A stretch of 64,000 nucleotides of DNA from Sphingomonas sanguinis NBRC 13937 (lineage in GTDB: Bacteria; Pseudomonadota; Alphaproteobacteria; Sphingomonadales; Sphingomonadaceae). Position 1 is the stretch's first letter. Every line of letters begins with the position of its first letter. Below are positions 8,090 to 16,179 of this stretch, one piece after another. The stretch is taken from positions 1 to 64,000 of the forward strand of contig NZ_BCTY01000007.1 of the NCBI RefSeq assembly GCF_001591005.1. The letters are read 5' to 3'. The notes beneath the pieces were generated by a model that searched no databases, was not told where the DNA came from, and saw only the letters and a list, made by a program, of their open reading frames with translations. The position numbers and the translations under genes were made by a program.

Positions 8090-10192
8090 CTATAGCCGGT
8101 ATCCCAGCGACAGCATCACATTGCGCGGCGCCGATACGAAACAGTCGCCACGTGCCAGACAGGCGGCATAGGCGCGGTTGTCGAGCAGGTTGGTGGCGTT
8201 GAGGCGCAGGCGCCAGCGGTCGCGCTCCAGCTCGACCAGCGCATCGACCATGGTGCGCGCCGGGGTGACGATGGTCCAGGCGGCGTTGCCCGACACCTGA
8301 GGACCGAGATAGCGCACGCCCGCGCCCAGCCGCAGCGTCGCCCAGCTGCCCTCGAACGTCTTCGTCCCCCAGGCGGAGGCGGTATGGCGCGACAGATAGC
8401 CGACCTCGCCCGTATCGCCATCGACGTCGTTGAAACCATAGGCGAGCGACAGGTCGTAATGGCCGGGCAGGGTGCGCGTCGCCTCCAGCTCGAAGCCCTT
8501 GGTGGTCAGCTCTCCCGCCTGGATCTGGCCAAGCGGATTGCGGGGGTCGGGGATCGGGCGGTTGCGTTCCTTGATGTGGAAGCCGGTCAGCGTGACGAGC
8601 GTCGCGCGATCGGGTTGCCACTTCACGCCGCCCTCGAACTGCTTGCCGGTCTGCGGGCGCAGGGGCGTGCCGGACGTGGTCTGGCCGGCCAGTGGCTGGA
8701 AGCTTTCGGTATAGCTGAAGAACGGCGACAGGCCCGCCCCGACCTCGCCGATGATACCGGCGCGGAAGGTGGTCGCCGTGTCGGAGGTGCGGCTGGTCAG
8801 GCCGCTCGCCAGATCCAGACTGGTGCCGTGCACCCTGTCCCGGCGTGCGCCCAGCACCACCGAAATGCGGTCCCGAATGCGGATCTGGTCCTGCACATAG
8901 AGGCCGAGTTGCTTCTGCGTGTCGCGGGTGAAGGGGGCGGTGAGCGGCGGCTCGACGACCGAGGCATAGTCGATGTTGTACAGGTCGATGACCTGATAAC
9001 CGTAATTGTTGCTCTTGCGGACCTGGTTCCAGCTATAGTCTATACCCGCGAGCAGCGTGTGCTCCATGGTCGCGCTGTCGCCGATACGCCATTGCACGTT
9101 GTTGTCGGTGGAAAAGACCTGGAGCTTCGCCACTGAAGAACCCGCGTACAGGCCGATGCGCCGCCCGTTGCTGCCCGGTATATAGGGGTCGGTCGGATTG
9201 CTGTAGCTGTCGGGATAATGGGTGAAATAATCGACGTTGCTGTCGATGTAACGCGCCTTCAGGCTGAGCTTCAGATCGTCGCTAAAGCGGTGGGTGACAA
9301 GCCCCGACCCCTGCAGCAGCCGTCCGTCGTAACGGTCGTATCCCGGCTTGCCGACGAACAGGTAACGCGGCAGGCGCGGGTTGCCCGGATTGTCGCGAAG
9401 CGTGCCGATGATCGGCAGGAAGTTCGCGGTCGATCCGGTGTGATCGTCCTGATATAGGCCGAGCAAGTTCACATCGGTGCGGGCATCCGGCCGCCAGGTA
9501 ACGGACGGCGCGATCATCACCCGATCGTCGGGAACATGGTCGACATAGGTATCGGCATCGCGCACCCGCGCGACGATCCGTGCCGCCAGCGTGTCATGGA
9601 CCACCCCGTTGACGTCGGCCATCGCTTCCTTGCGGTCATAGCTGCCATAAACGAGGTTCATATCGGCACTGTTAGTGAACAGTGGCGTCTTGGACACGAG
9701 GTTGATGATGCCGCCGATCGAACCCTGGCCGAACAGCACCGAAGCGGGTCCGCGCACCACCTCGACCCGCGAGAAATTATAGGGGTCGGAGGCGATGCTG
9801 GCATAATAGCTGAAGATGTCCCGCATCCCGTCGCGGAACTGCAGCGCATTGACGCCGCGGATGGTGAAGCTGTCGACGCGGGTGTCGCGGCCATAGGCAT
9901 CGGAATTGACACCGGCGGCATAGCGGACCGTGTCGGAAATGTTGATCGCGCCCTGCGCCAGGTAGACATCGTCGGTGATGACGGAGATCGGCTGCGGCAC
10001 CTCGATCAGCGGCGTATCGGTCTTGGTTCCCGCAAACACTTGGTCGCGACGCCCCTCCACCAGGATATCGCCATGCTGGTCCGTCGAGGCCTCCGCAGAA
10101 GGGCGGCGGTCGCTATCCTCCGGGGTGGCCGCGAGGGCGGGCGTTCCGGTCAGTGCGACGAGCGCGACGCCAGCCAGGATCGACGATTTCAT
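8090..10192 (-). CDS. TonB-dependent siderophore receptor (FhuA/FpvA class, no STN)
   Basis: Outer-membrane ferric-siderophore receptor, 700 aa. The signal peptide (1-21, ending ALA) is followed directly by the mature protein, so there is no STN signalling domain. The plug shows siderophore-class signatures: 'IEVPQPISVITDD', 'SFTIRGVNALQFRDGMRD' and 'VEVVRGPASVLFGQGSIGGIINLVSK'. The barrel ends in 'VMLSLGYRL'. A Fur-box-like sequence lies about 30 bases upstream of the ATG, consistent with iron-starvation induction. No siderophore biosynthesis gene is nearby, so it may take up xenosiderophores. It is divergent from the haem operon's sigma gene. Confidence 0.93.
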   Translation of the reverse strand: MKSSILAGVALVALTGTPALAATPEDSDRRPSAEASTDQHGDILVEGRRDQVFAGTKTDTPLIEVPQPISVITDDVYLAQGAINISDTVRYAAGVNSDAYGRDTRVDSFTIRGVNALQFRDGMRDIFSYYASIASDPYNFSRVEVVRGPASVLFGQGSIGGIINLVSKTPLFTNSADMNLVYGSYDRKEAMADVNGVVHDTLAARIVARVRDADTYVDHVPDDRVMIAPSVTWRPDARTDVNLLGLYQDDHTGSTANFLPIIGTLRDNPGNPRLPRYLFVGKPGYDRYDGRLLQGSGLVTHRFSDDLKLSLKARYIDSNVDYFTHYPDSYSNPTDPYIPGSNGRRIGLYAGSSVAKLQVFSTDNNVQWRIGDSATMEHTLLAGIDYSWNQVRKSNNYGYQVIDLYNIDYASVVEPPLTAPFTRDTQKQLGLYVQDQIRIRDRISVVLGARRDRVHGTSLDLASGLTSRTSDTATTFRAGIIGEVGAGLSPFFSYTESFQPLAGQTTSGTPLRPQTGKQFEGGVKWQPDRATLVTLTGFHIKERNRPIPDPRNPLGQIQAGELTTKGFELEATRTLPGHYDLSLAYGFNDVDGDTGEVGYLSRHTASAWGTKTFEGSWATLRLGAGVRYLGPQVSGNAAWTIVTPARTMVDALVELERDRWRLRLNATNLLDNRAYAACLARGDCFVSAPRNVMLSLGYRL

Positions 10193-10220
10193 GATGAGTC
10201 CCCTTATGATTTAGCTCGCT

Positions 10221-10239
10221 GCTAATGATACTGATAACG
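10221..10239. promoter_or_regulatory. Fur-box-like site upstream of siderophore receptor
   Basis: By eye 13 of 19 positions match the classical GATAATGATAATCATTATC Fur consensus, in an AT-rich pocket of a GC-rich region just upstream of the receptor ATG at 10192. Iron-dependent repression of the receptor, and possibly of the divergent haem operon, is the expected role. Alphaproteobacterial Fur sites can deviate from this consensus. Confidence 0.4.
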
Positions 10240-10463
10240 AATCGCAAGTGAGTCGCGCGGTCGGGTTCGGTCTGTGGTATGGTCCGCTCATCACGCGATG
10301 GGGATTTGGCTTTGCTTGGAGATCGTAATTCGCTTGCCAGGACTATCTTCGCCCCATGGCACACGGCGCATTACGGAATTAATGAATTTGACTCGCAATA
10401 ACACGTAATCTAGCAGCCATGGTCCTTGCTATGCGGGCAGCGACGGGTGTCGCCAGAGGAGGC

Positions 10464-11063
10464 ATGCAGAACCCTTGGGAACACCCTTGTGCCGACACCG
10501 GCAGCATCTTGTGGCGGGACGGGCCGTGCCATGGGCGCGTACCGGTGATGCGGCGATCCGCGCGCCTTCTGGCCCTGTTCTCTCATCAACGTTCGCGGCT
10601 GATTATCGAGGCGGCACGGATGACCGGTGACAGGGCGTCCGCAGAGGATGTGGTGCAGGATGCCTGGCTGCGTCTGTCGCAGAACGCCCGCGACACCCAG
10701 ATTGCCGAACCGGTCGGCTATATCCGCCGGGTGGTGCGCAATCTAGCGCTCGACGAATACAGGCAGCGGCAGCGACGCGAGCGGGTGATGTCATCCGATG
10801 CAGGCGATGCCGCCGACACGCAGATGGCCGATACCGCAGGGGCCGATCGTGCCTTGATAGCCAGGCAGGAGCTGGCGCTCGTCGCCGCCGAACTGGCCCG
10901 TATGCCGCCACGCATGCGCCGCGCCGTCGAACTGCATCGCCTGTCGGGAGCGCCCTTGCGAGAGATTGCCGCAGAGTTGGGCGTATCCGTCACCAGTGCC
11001 CATGCCCTGGTGATCGAAGGCGTGGAGCGGTGTCGCAAATCCGTGCGCGGGAACCGACACTGA
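10464..11063 (+). CDS. ECF sigma-70 factor, FecI type (haem operon)
   Basis: First gene of the haem-acquisition operon; predicted to switch on the downstream receptor and cargo genes when the receptor is occupied. Region 2 is 'AEDVVQDAWLRLSQ' and region 4 is 'LREIAAELGVSVTSAHALVIEGVERC'. The ATG at 10464 has a GAGGAGG close upstream. In-frame ATGs at 10419 and 10548 are alternatives, and the conserved part begins near 10548 ('RRSARLLALFSHQRS'). The FecR gene follows after 64 bases. The set resembles haem-responsive HasI/HurI-type signalling, although the inducer is inferred from neighbours only. Confidence 0.87.
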   Translation: MQNPWEHPCADTGSILWRDGPCHGRVPVMRRSARLLALFSHQRSRLIIEAARMTGDRASAEDVVQDAWLRLSQNARDTQIAEPVGYIRRVVRNLALDEYRQRQRRERVMSSDAGDAADTQMADTAGADRALIARQELALVAAELARMPPRMRRAVELHRLSGAPLREIAAELGVSVTSAHALVIEGVERCRKSVRGNRH

Positions 11064-11127
11064 TTGCCTTCCGAAAATGGGTCCGCTTCGTTCGTCCTCC
11101 CTGCAAGAAACAGAGGGGGCGGCGATA

Positions 11128-12048
11128 ATGGAGGGCGGTGACGGCCGACGCGAGGCGCTGGATTGGATGATCCTGTTGCAGGAGCGGCCCGGTGACGAGG
11201 CGGTACAGGCGGCGTTCCGACGATGGCGGCACGCGCCCGCCTGCGATGCGGTTTGGCGCGAGCTCGACCATGTCGGTGACCTGATCCGGCAGGTCGATGC
11301 GCCGAACCGTGCGCCGCCGGTCGCCGCTCCGCGCCGCTGGAAAAGGGGCCTGCCCCTGGCGATGGCGGCCTGTCTTGCGGGCGTTTTTGTGGGGCGGGCC
11401 GTCCTGCCGCAGGCTCCGGCCAACCAAAGCACCGGGACCGGCGAGGTCCGGGTGATGCGTCTGGCCGATGGCAGCCGCATCACCTTGGCGCCGCAGAGCA
11501 CCATCGCCGTGGATGGTCGCTCCGCCCGACAGGTGCGACTGTTGCGCGGCATCGGCTTTTTCGAGGTCCGCCATGATGCGAACCATCCGTTTCGCGTCGT
11601 CGCGGGGGAGGCGGTGGCGACCGATCTCGGCATCGCCTTTGAGGTGCGAAGCGACGATGATGGGGCGCGGATCGCGGTGCGCGAGGGGCGCGTACGAGCG
11701 GCCTGCCGTCATCCTGCCATCGTGCCGGTCGATTTGGGGCCGGGCGACCGGGTAGCGCTCGACTGTGTCGCTGGACGCTATCGCACATCCACAGTGCCAC
11801 CTTCGGCCGTGGCGAGCTGGACGCAAGGAATACTGCGCGTAACCGACCGGCCGCTGGGCGAGGTGGTGGAGGCGCTGCGCCCCTGGCATCGCGGGCTGCT
11901 GGTGGCGCGGGGAGCCGGGATGGCGCGACATGTGACGGGGGTCTACGACCTGCGTTACCCGGACCGCGCTCTGGCCGCACTCTCTCGGGCGCATGGTGTG
12001 ACCGTGCGGCGGATCACGCCGTGGCTAACGATCGTCAGCATCGACTGA
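11128..12048 (+). CDS. FecR-type anti-sigma factor (haem operon)
   Basis: About 306 aa from the ATG at 11128, which follows a GAGGGGG ribosome site; the frame is open further upstream without one. The cytoplasmic N-terminus has 'ALDWMILLQERPGDEAVQAAFRRWR'. A membrane segment ('GLPLAMAACLAGVFVGRAV') sits near residues 70-90, and the periplasmic FecR domain follows ('VRVMRLADGSRITLAPQST', 'GFFEVRHDANHPFRV'). Position between the sigma gene and an STN receptor is the standard FecIRA order. It should hold the sigma factor inactive until the receptor binds its ligand. Confidence 0.9.
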   Translation: MEGGDGRREALDWMILLQERPGDEAVQAAFRRWRHAPACDAVWRELDHVGDLIRQVDAPNRAPPVAAPRRWKRGLPLAMAACLAGVFVGRAVLPQAPANQSTGTGEVRVMRLADGSRITLAPQSTIAVDGRSARQVRLLRGIGFFEVRHDANHPFRVVAGEAVATDLGIAFEVRSDDDGARIAVREGRVRAACRHPAIVPVDLGPGDRVALDCVAGRYRTSTVPPSAVASWTQGILRVTDRPLGEVVEALRPWHRGLLVARGAGMARHVTGVYDLRYPDRALAALSRAHGVTVRRITPWLTIVSID

Positions 12049-12072
12049 AACGTCTCTTTTCCACCCGACCCC

Positions 12073-12083
12073 AAAAATTTTCG
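12073..12083 (+). promoter_or_regulatory. candidate ECF-sigma promoter element upstream of haem receptor
   Basis: AAAAATTTTCG, identical to the 11-mer at 2578-2588 (minus strand), in the 120-base gap between FecR and the receptor. It would allow ligand-dependent transcription of the receptor, cargo and Slam genes separately from the sigma/FecR pair. Confidence 0.4.
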
Positions 12084-12168
12084 AAAAAACCGGAACGGTC
12101 AGCGTCTACCCTGTGAATGCGAACGATACGCAATAGCAGTTATTTTGTAGAATCACTGGGGGAACAGG

Positions 12169-15100
12169 GTGACGAACGAATCTGGGATCTTTCGCTGGAA
12201 GCGGATGGGATTGGCGATGTTGCTGAGCGCCTCGTCGCTTCCGGTTCTGGCAACGCCGCTGGCCGCACAGTCGCAGCAGGCGGCGGTCGAGGTGAACATT
12301 CCGGCGCAGCCGTTGGGCGACGCGCTGGCCCAGTTCGCGCAGCAGGCGAATGTGCAGCTCGGGGTCGATGCCGCGCTGGTGGCCGGGTTGCGGTCCGGCG
12401 GCGTGGCGGGGCGGATGGACCGCGCCAGGGCGTTGGACAGGCTGTTGTTGGGACCGGGGCTCGATTGGCGGTTGGCGGACGGTGTGCTGACGCTGCAAAA
12501 GCGACCCGAGCGCGCCATCAAGCCGGGCGCCCCCCTCGTCACCGATGCGCTTCAGGTGGACGGTGACGAGACCCCACGCGATGTCGCGGAGGTGCGGGCC
12601 GAGCGCGGCCATGACACGGTCTTCGACGCCGATTATTCCAGCGGGTACAAGGACCGAGCGGAGATCGAGCGCTACAAGGGCGTCACGACCTCGGACCTGC
12701 TGACCGGCATGGTCAATGTCCTCAGCGGCGATGCGCGCAACAGCGGCGCGCTCGATCCCAGCATTCGCGGCATTCAGGGACCGGGGCGCGTGCCCGTAGT
12801 GATCGACGGCACCGAACAGGCGCTGACCGTCTGGCGCGGATATAACGGCGCAAGCAACCGGGCCTATGTCGACCCCAACCTGATCTCGGGCCTCCAGGTG
12901 CTGCGCGGGCCGACCGACCGGGGCAATATCCGCAGCTCGACCGGCGGTACGGTCGTCATCAACACGCTGGACGCCGACGACGTGCTGCAGCCCGGCCGCA
13001 CCTTCGGCCTCGACCTGCGGCTGGAGGGTGGCAACAACTCGACCGATCCACGCCTGCCGACGCTGCTGACGGGGCGCGACTATCGCACCGTGCCCGGCTT
13101 TCCCCGGACGTCGCCAAGCTTCGCGCTGAACGATCCCTATCTGCGGATCGTGCCGCGGACCGGATCGGATAACCATTTCCTGTCGTTCGGCGACCGTGCC
13201 GTGCGCGTGGCCAGCGCGGTGCGGATCGAGGGGCTGGACCTCTTCGCGGCCTATGCCTTTCGCGAGCGGGGCAATTACTTCTCTGGCACGACCGGAGCGG
13301 ACTATTACGAGCAGTCGAGCCTGCCGTCCCAGAACCTCAATCGTATCCGCCGGATGGCGCTGGGCTTCGCGCCCGGCAACGAGGTGCCCAACACCTCCAG
13401 CGATCTGGAATCGGTGCTGCTGAAGGCCACCTGGCACATCGCCGACGACCAGTATCTGTTGGTCAGCCTGCGCGACAGCGTCACCCGCTATGGCGAGATC
13501 ATGCCGTCGCGCATCCCGATCGACACGGGCAATGTCCAATGGCCGCTCAGCAAGGTCCATGCCCGCGCCTATAATGCGGAGTATAAGTGGCAGCCGGACA
13601 GCCGGTGGATTGACCTGAAGGCCAATCTCTGGGCCACCGATACTAGGAGCGATACCTATAACTCCGGCGGGATGCCCAATTTCGCGACCTTTGCCGATCC
13701 GATCATCATCGACAATGCCCGCGCCAATGCGATGAACGATCGCTATGGCTTCAACGCCAGCAACACCCTGCGCCTCGGCACGAAGCTCGACCTGACGCTG
13801 AGCGGTAACTGGCAGCATGAGAGGTTGGCATCGCAGGACATCTACGACCCTGCGAAGTTCCAGGGCTGGCGGCAATTCCCGCGCGCCGGGCGGCGCGAAG
13901 AGTTCCTGGTTCGGCTGGACGGCGAGTGGCGGCCCGCCAGCTTCCTGAAGCTGAACGCCGGGCTGAGCTATGCCGGATATTGGGCGGTGGATGATTTCAC
14001 CCGCAGCCAGATCGCCAAGGGCAATACGAACCTGAAGACGACCTTTTACAAGGGCTATACGTCTTCATTCCAGGTCCGGGGCATTGGGGAGGCGTACTTC
14101 AGGCGATTCTACACGCAGAGCTTGTTCGCAGGTTTGCCCACCGCGGACGTCGAGGAATTTATCGCAATGGATTTGCCGGACTATCTGGCAAATCCTTATC
14201 CGATCTCATTCGATCAGGCTGGCCCGGCTTGGCTCCCTTATGCCCAGGGGCGCTACCGGCGGGCGGACAACCCCTGCGTGAACGGGACGATCAATACGAT
14301 TCCGGGCAATACCGGCACCTGCATTCTGCAGAGTATCACGGAAACCGTACCCGTGACCGCGCCGCGTCGCTCCGCCCATCACTGGGCCCCGAGCCTGTCG
14401 GCCACCGTCTATGCCGACGAACATACCCGCGCCTATGCCCGCTATATCGAGACGTGGCGCTTTCCGAGCATGTTCGAAAGCACGCTGGGTTTTTCGGCGT
14501 CGTTCAACCCAGCCGCGCCGCTGCGGCCCGAACATGCCAAGCTCTACGAGGTCGGGCTGGTCCGCGATCTGCGCAGTCTGTTGCGGCTGAACCGGGAGGA
14601 CCAGCGCGCCGACGTCAAGCTGACCTTCTATCGCAGTCACATCACCGATGTGGTCGAGCGGTCCACCCAACTGCAATTCAGCAATATCCGGGAACAGACG
14701 ATCGCCGGGATCGAGGCGGAGGCGCGGATCGACACCGGCGGATTCTATACGCAGCTCGGCGCGGCCTTCATGACGACCAACCGGGTCTGTGACGAAAGCG
14801 CCGCCGCTCTGGCCGACCGCAAGAATGGCAGCATTCCCGATTGCGTCAAATATGGCTTCCCGGACGGCTTCCTGCTGACCCAGGCAACGCCCGAAGAGAC
14901 GGTCAACTGGACGATCGGCGGGCGCTTCTTCGACAAGCGGCTCGAGATCGGCGGACGGCTGACCTATTATAGCCGCTACGACAATCCGCTGTTCCAGAAG
15001 ATCGCCGACCTTCCGCGCGAGCAGCAGCTCGACGTCTATTCGCTCAATGTGCCGTTCAGCTGGGGCGAGATTGTCACCGCCGACGCCTATGTCCGATACC

Positions 15101-15234
15101 GGCTGAACGACCGCTTCTCGGCCGAGCTGGTCGGGACCAACCTCAACGATCGTTATTATGCGGACCCGCTGACCCGTTCGATGATGCCCGCCCCCGGGCG
15201 CACCGTCCGGCTGAGCCTGACGGGCCGCTTCTGA
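12169..15234 (+). CDS. TonB-dependent receptor with STN domain, predicted haem/hemophilin receptor
   Basis: A 1021-aa outer-membrane receptor starting at GTG 12169 with GGGGGAAC upstream. A signal peptide (1-34, ending LAAQ) precedes an STN domain (about 40-105, 'LGDALAQFAQQANVQLGVD'), a plug with 'IRGIQGPGRVPVVIDGTEQ' and 'GLQVLRGPTDRGNI', and a long barrel ending 'VRLSLTGRF'. It is larger than most FecA-type receptors. The next genes encode a Slam-secreted hemophilin-like protein, Slam, TonB and haem oxygenase, so the likely ligand is haem delivered by that hemophilin, as in HphR of Acinetobacter. The STN domain ties it to the upstream FecR/sigma pair. Haem specificity is inferred from context. 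Confidence 0.92.
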   Translation: MTNESGIFRWKRMGLAMLLSASSLPVLATPLAAQSQQAAVEVNIPAQPLGDALAQFAQQANVQLGVDAALVAGLRSGGVAGRMDRARALDRLLLGPGLDWRLADGVLTLQKRPERAIKPGAPLVTDALQVDGDETPRDVAEVRAERGHDTVFDADYSSGYKDRAEIERYKGVTTSDLLTGMVNVLSGDARNSGALDPSIRGIQGPGRVPVVIDGTEQALTVWRGYNGASNRAYVDPNLISGLQVLRGPTDRGNIRSSTGGTVVINTLDADDVLQPGRTFGLDLRLEGGNNSTDPRLPTLLTGRDYRTVPGFPRTSPSFALNDPYLRIVPRTGSDNHFLSFGDRAVRVASAVRIEGLDLFAAYAFRERGNYFSGTTGADYYEQSSLPSQNLNRIRRMALGFAPGNEVPNTSSDLESVLLKATWHIADDQYLLVSLRDSVTRYGEIMPSRIPIDTGNVQWPLSKVHARAYNAEYKWQPDSRWIDLKANLWATDTRSDTYNSGGMPNFATFADPIIIDNARANAMNDRYGFNASNTLRLGTKLDLTLSGNWQHERLASQDIYDPAKFQGWRQFPRAGRREEFLVRLDGEWRPASFLKLNAGLSYAGYWAVDDFTRSQIAKGNTNLKTTFYKGYTSSFQVRGIGEAYFRRFYTQSLFAGLPTADVEEFIAMDLPDYLANPYPISFDQAGPAWLPYAQGRYRRADNPCVNGTINTIPGNTGTCILQSITETVPVTAPRRSAHHWAPSLSATVYADEHTRAYARYIETWRFPSMFESTLGFSASFNPAAPLRPEHAKLYEVGLVRDLRSLLRLNREDQRADVKLTFYRSHITDVVERSTQLQFSNIREQTIAGIEAEARIDTGGFYTQLGAAFMTTNRVCDESAAALADRKNGSIPDCVKYGFPDGFLLTQATPEETVNWTIGGRFFDKRLEIGGRLTYYSRYDNPLFQKIADLPREQQLDVYSLNVPFSWGEIVTADAYVRYRLNDRFSAELVGTNLNDRYYADPLTRSMMPAPGRTVRLSLTGRF

Positions 15235-15250
15235 CGATCCCGCCATTCGA

Positions 15251-15328
15251 CCCCGCCGTCCATGTCCTTCCTGAAAGCCGGACAGGCACGGCGGGGCCGG
15301 ATCGATGCGCCCGAAGCGATCGGGCGCA
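15251..15328 (+). promoter_or_regulatory. two stem-loops in the leader before the hemophilin-like gene
   Basis: Stem 1 pairs CCCCGCCGT (15251-15259) with ACGGCGGGG (15288-15296) and has an inner TGTCC/GGACA stem. Stem 2 pairs TGCGCCCGA (15306-15314) with TCGGGCGCA (15320-15328) around a 5-base loop. Both lie between the receptor stop and the cargo ribosome site. They could end or process the receptor transcript, or stabilise the cargo mRNA. No T-run follows. Confidence 0.5.
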
Positions 15329-15349
15329 CACAACCGCAGGAGTAATATC

Positions 15350-16120
15350 ATGACCTCCATCACAATGAAGACCATTGTTCTCGCCGGCCTTGCCACGGTC
15401 CTGACCGCCGGTTCGGCGCAGGCCCAGTTCGCCGGTGGCTCCAGCGACACCAGCAAGGTGACGGTGGGCGAAAGCGACGTGCAGGGCGGTCCCCATGTGG
15501 CGGGGCGTGCCGGGATCGGCGTGCCGGGAACCAACGGACGCCGCGTCGATTTCCAGGGACTCAGCCTTTATGCTGCGGCCGACGTAAACGGCGTGCGCCA
15601 TCTGAACATGGCGACCAGCGATACCGCCGATCACAGCAGCTATGGTGACTTCCGCTTCGCCCGCGTCGGCTCTGCCGATCTGTGGTTCGGCGAATGGTCG
15701 CAAACGGGCAACGCCACGGCGGGCGATCACACCGTCTATTATGTCGGCAACACCAGCGGCACGACGGTTCCGACCAGCGGCACCGCGACCTATTCGGTCA
15801 AGGGCATCAGCGACTATGCCAACAAGGGCGTGCTGACCGGCACACTGACCGCCAATTTCGCTTCCGGATCGACGGGCACGCTGCGTGGCAGCCTGTCCAA
15901 CGCCTCGACCGGGGCGGGCGTCAATATCGGTACGGCGCGGATCAACGGGGCTGACTTCGCGGGCGGTAATGCCGTCGCCACCCAGTCGGGTGCCACCGTC
16001 GCGTCGGGCGGCGTGGTGAGCGGTCGCTTCTTCGGCGCCAGTGCCGCGGCGCTGGCCGGGACCGTCAAGTTCGACGGTGCGCGTCAGCACGACACCGCCT
16101 TCGGCGGCACGAAGAACTGA
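15350..16120 (+). CDS. hemophilin-like secreted haem-binding protein (Slam/T11SS cargo)
   Basis: A 256-aa exported protein; the ATG at 15350 has AGGAG at eight-base spacing. The signal peptide is residues 1-25 (ending AQA) with no lipobox cysteine, and the protein has no cysteine at all, so it should be released as a soluble protein rather than a lipoprotein. The N-terminal half contains histidines 49, 84, 95 and 127 that could ligate haem. The C-terminal half is glycine/serine-rich beta structure ending in 'GRFFGASAAALAGTV' (225-239) and 'AFGGTKN', the hallmark of the 8-stranded barrel (TbpB-like) domain recognised by Slam. The next gene is a Slam homologue. Haem as ligand is supported by the haem oxygenase in the operon but not proven. 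Confidence 0.85.
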   Translation: MTSITMKTIVLAGLATVLTAGSAQAQFAGGSSDTSKVTVGESDVQGGPHVAGRAGIGVPGTNGRRVDFQGLSLYAAADVNGVRHLNMATSDTADHSSYGDFRFARVGSADLWFGEWSQTGNATAGDHTVYYVGNTSGTTVPTSGTATYSVKGISDYANKGVLTGTLTANFASGSTGTLRGSLSNASTGAGVNIGTARINGADFAGGNAVATQSGATVASGGVVSGRFFGASAAALAGTVKFDGARQHDTAFGGTKN

Positions 16121-16128
16121 CGCAAAGG

Positions 16129-16165
16129 GCCGGGGCTCCTGTCTCTCCCTTGCGGGAGCCCCGGC
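16129..16165 (+). terminator. intercistronic hairpin between cargo and Slam genes
   Basis: GCCGGGGCTCC (16129-16139) and GGAGCCCCGGC (16155-16165) make a perfect 11-base stem with a 15-base loop, starting nine bases after the cargo stop and ending 14 bases before the Slam ATG. There is no T-run. It is likely to attenuate or process the transcript so that cargo is made in excess over its exporter. Confidence 0.6.
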
Positions 16166-16179
16166 TTCGTGCCGATCCG

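Noticed and set aside
12106..13875. 589-codon antisense open frame over the haem receptor gene
   Set aside because: No motifs, and it conflicts with a well-supported receptor gene that has a clear start and ribosome site.
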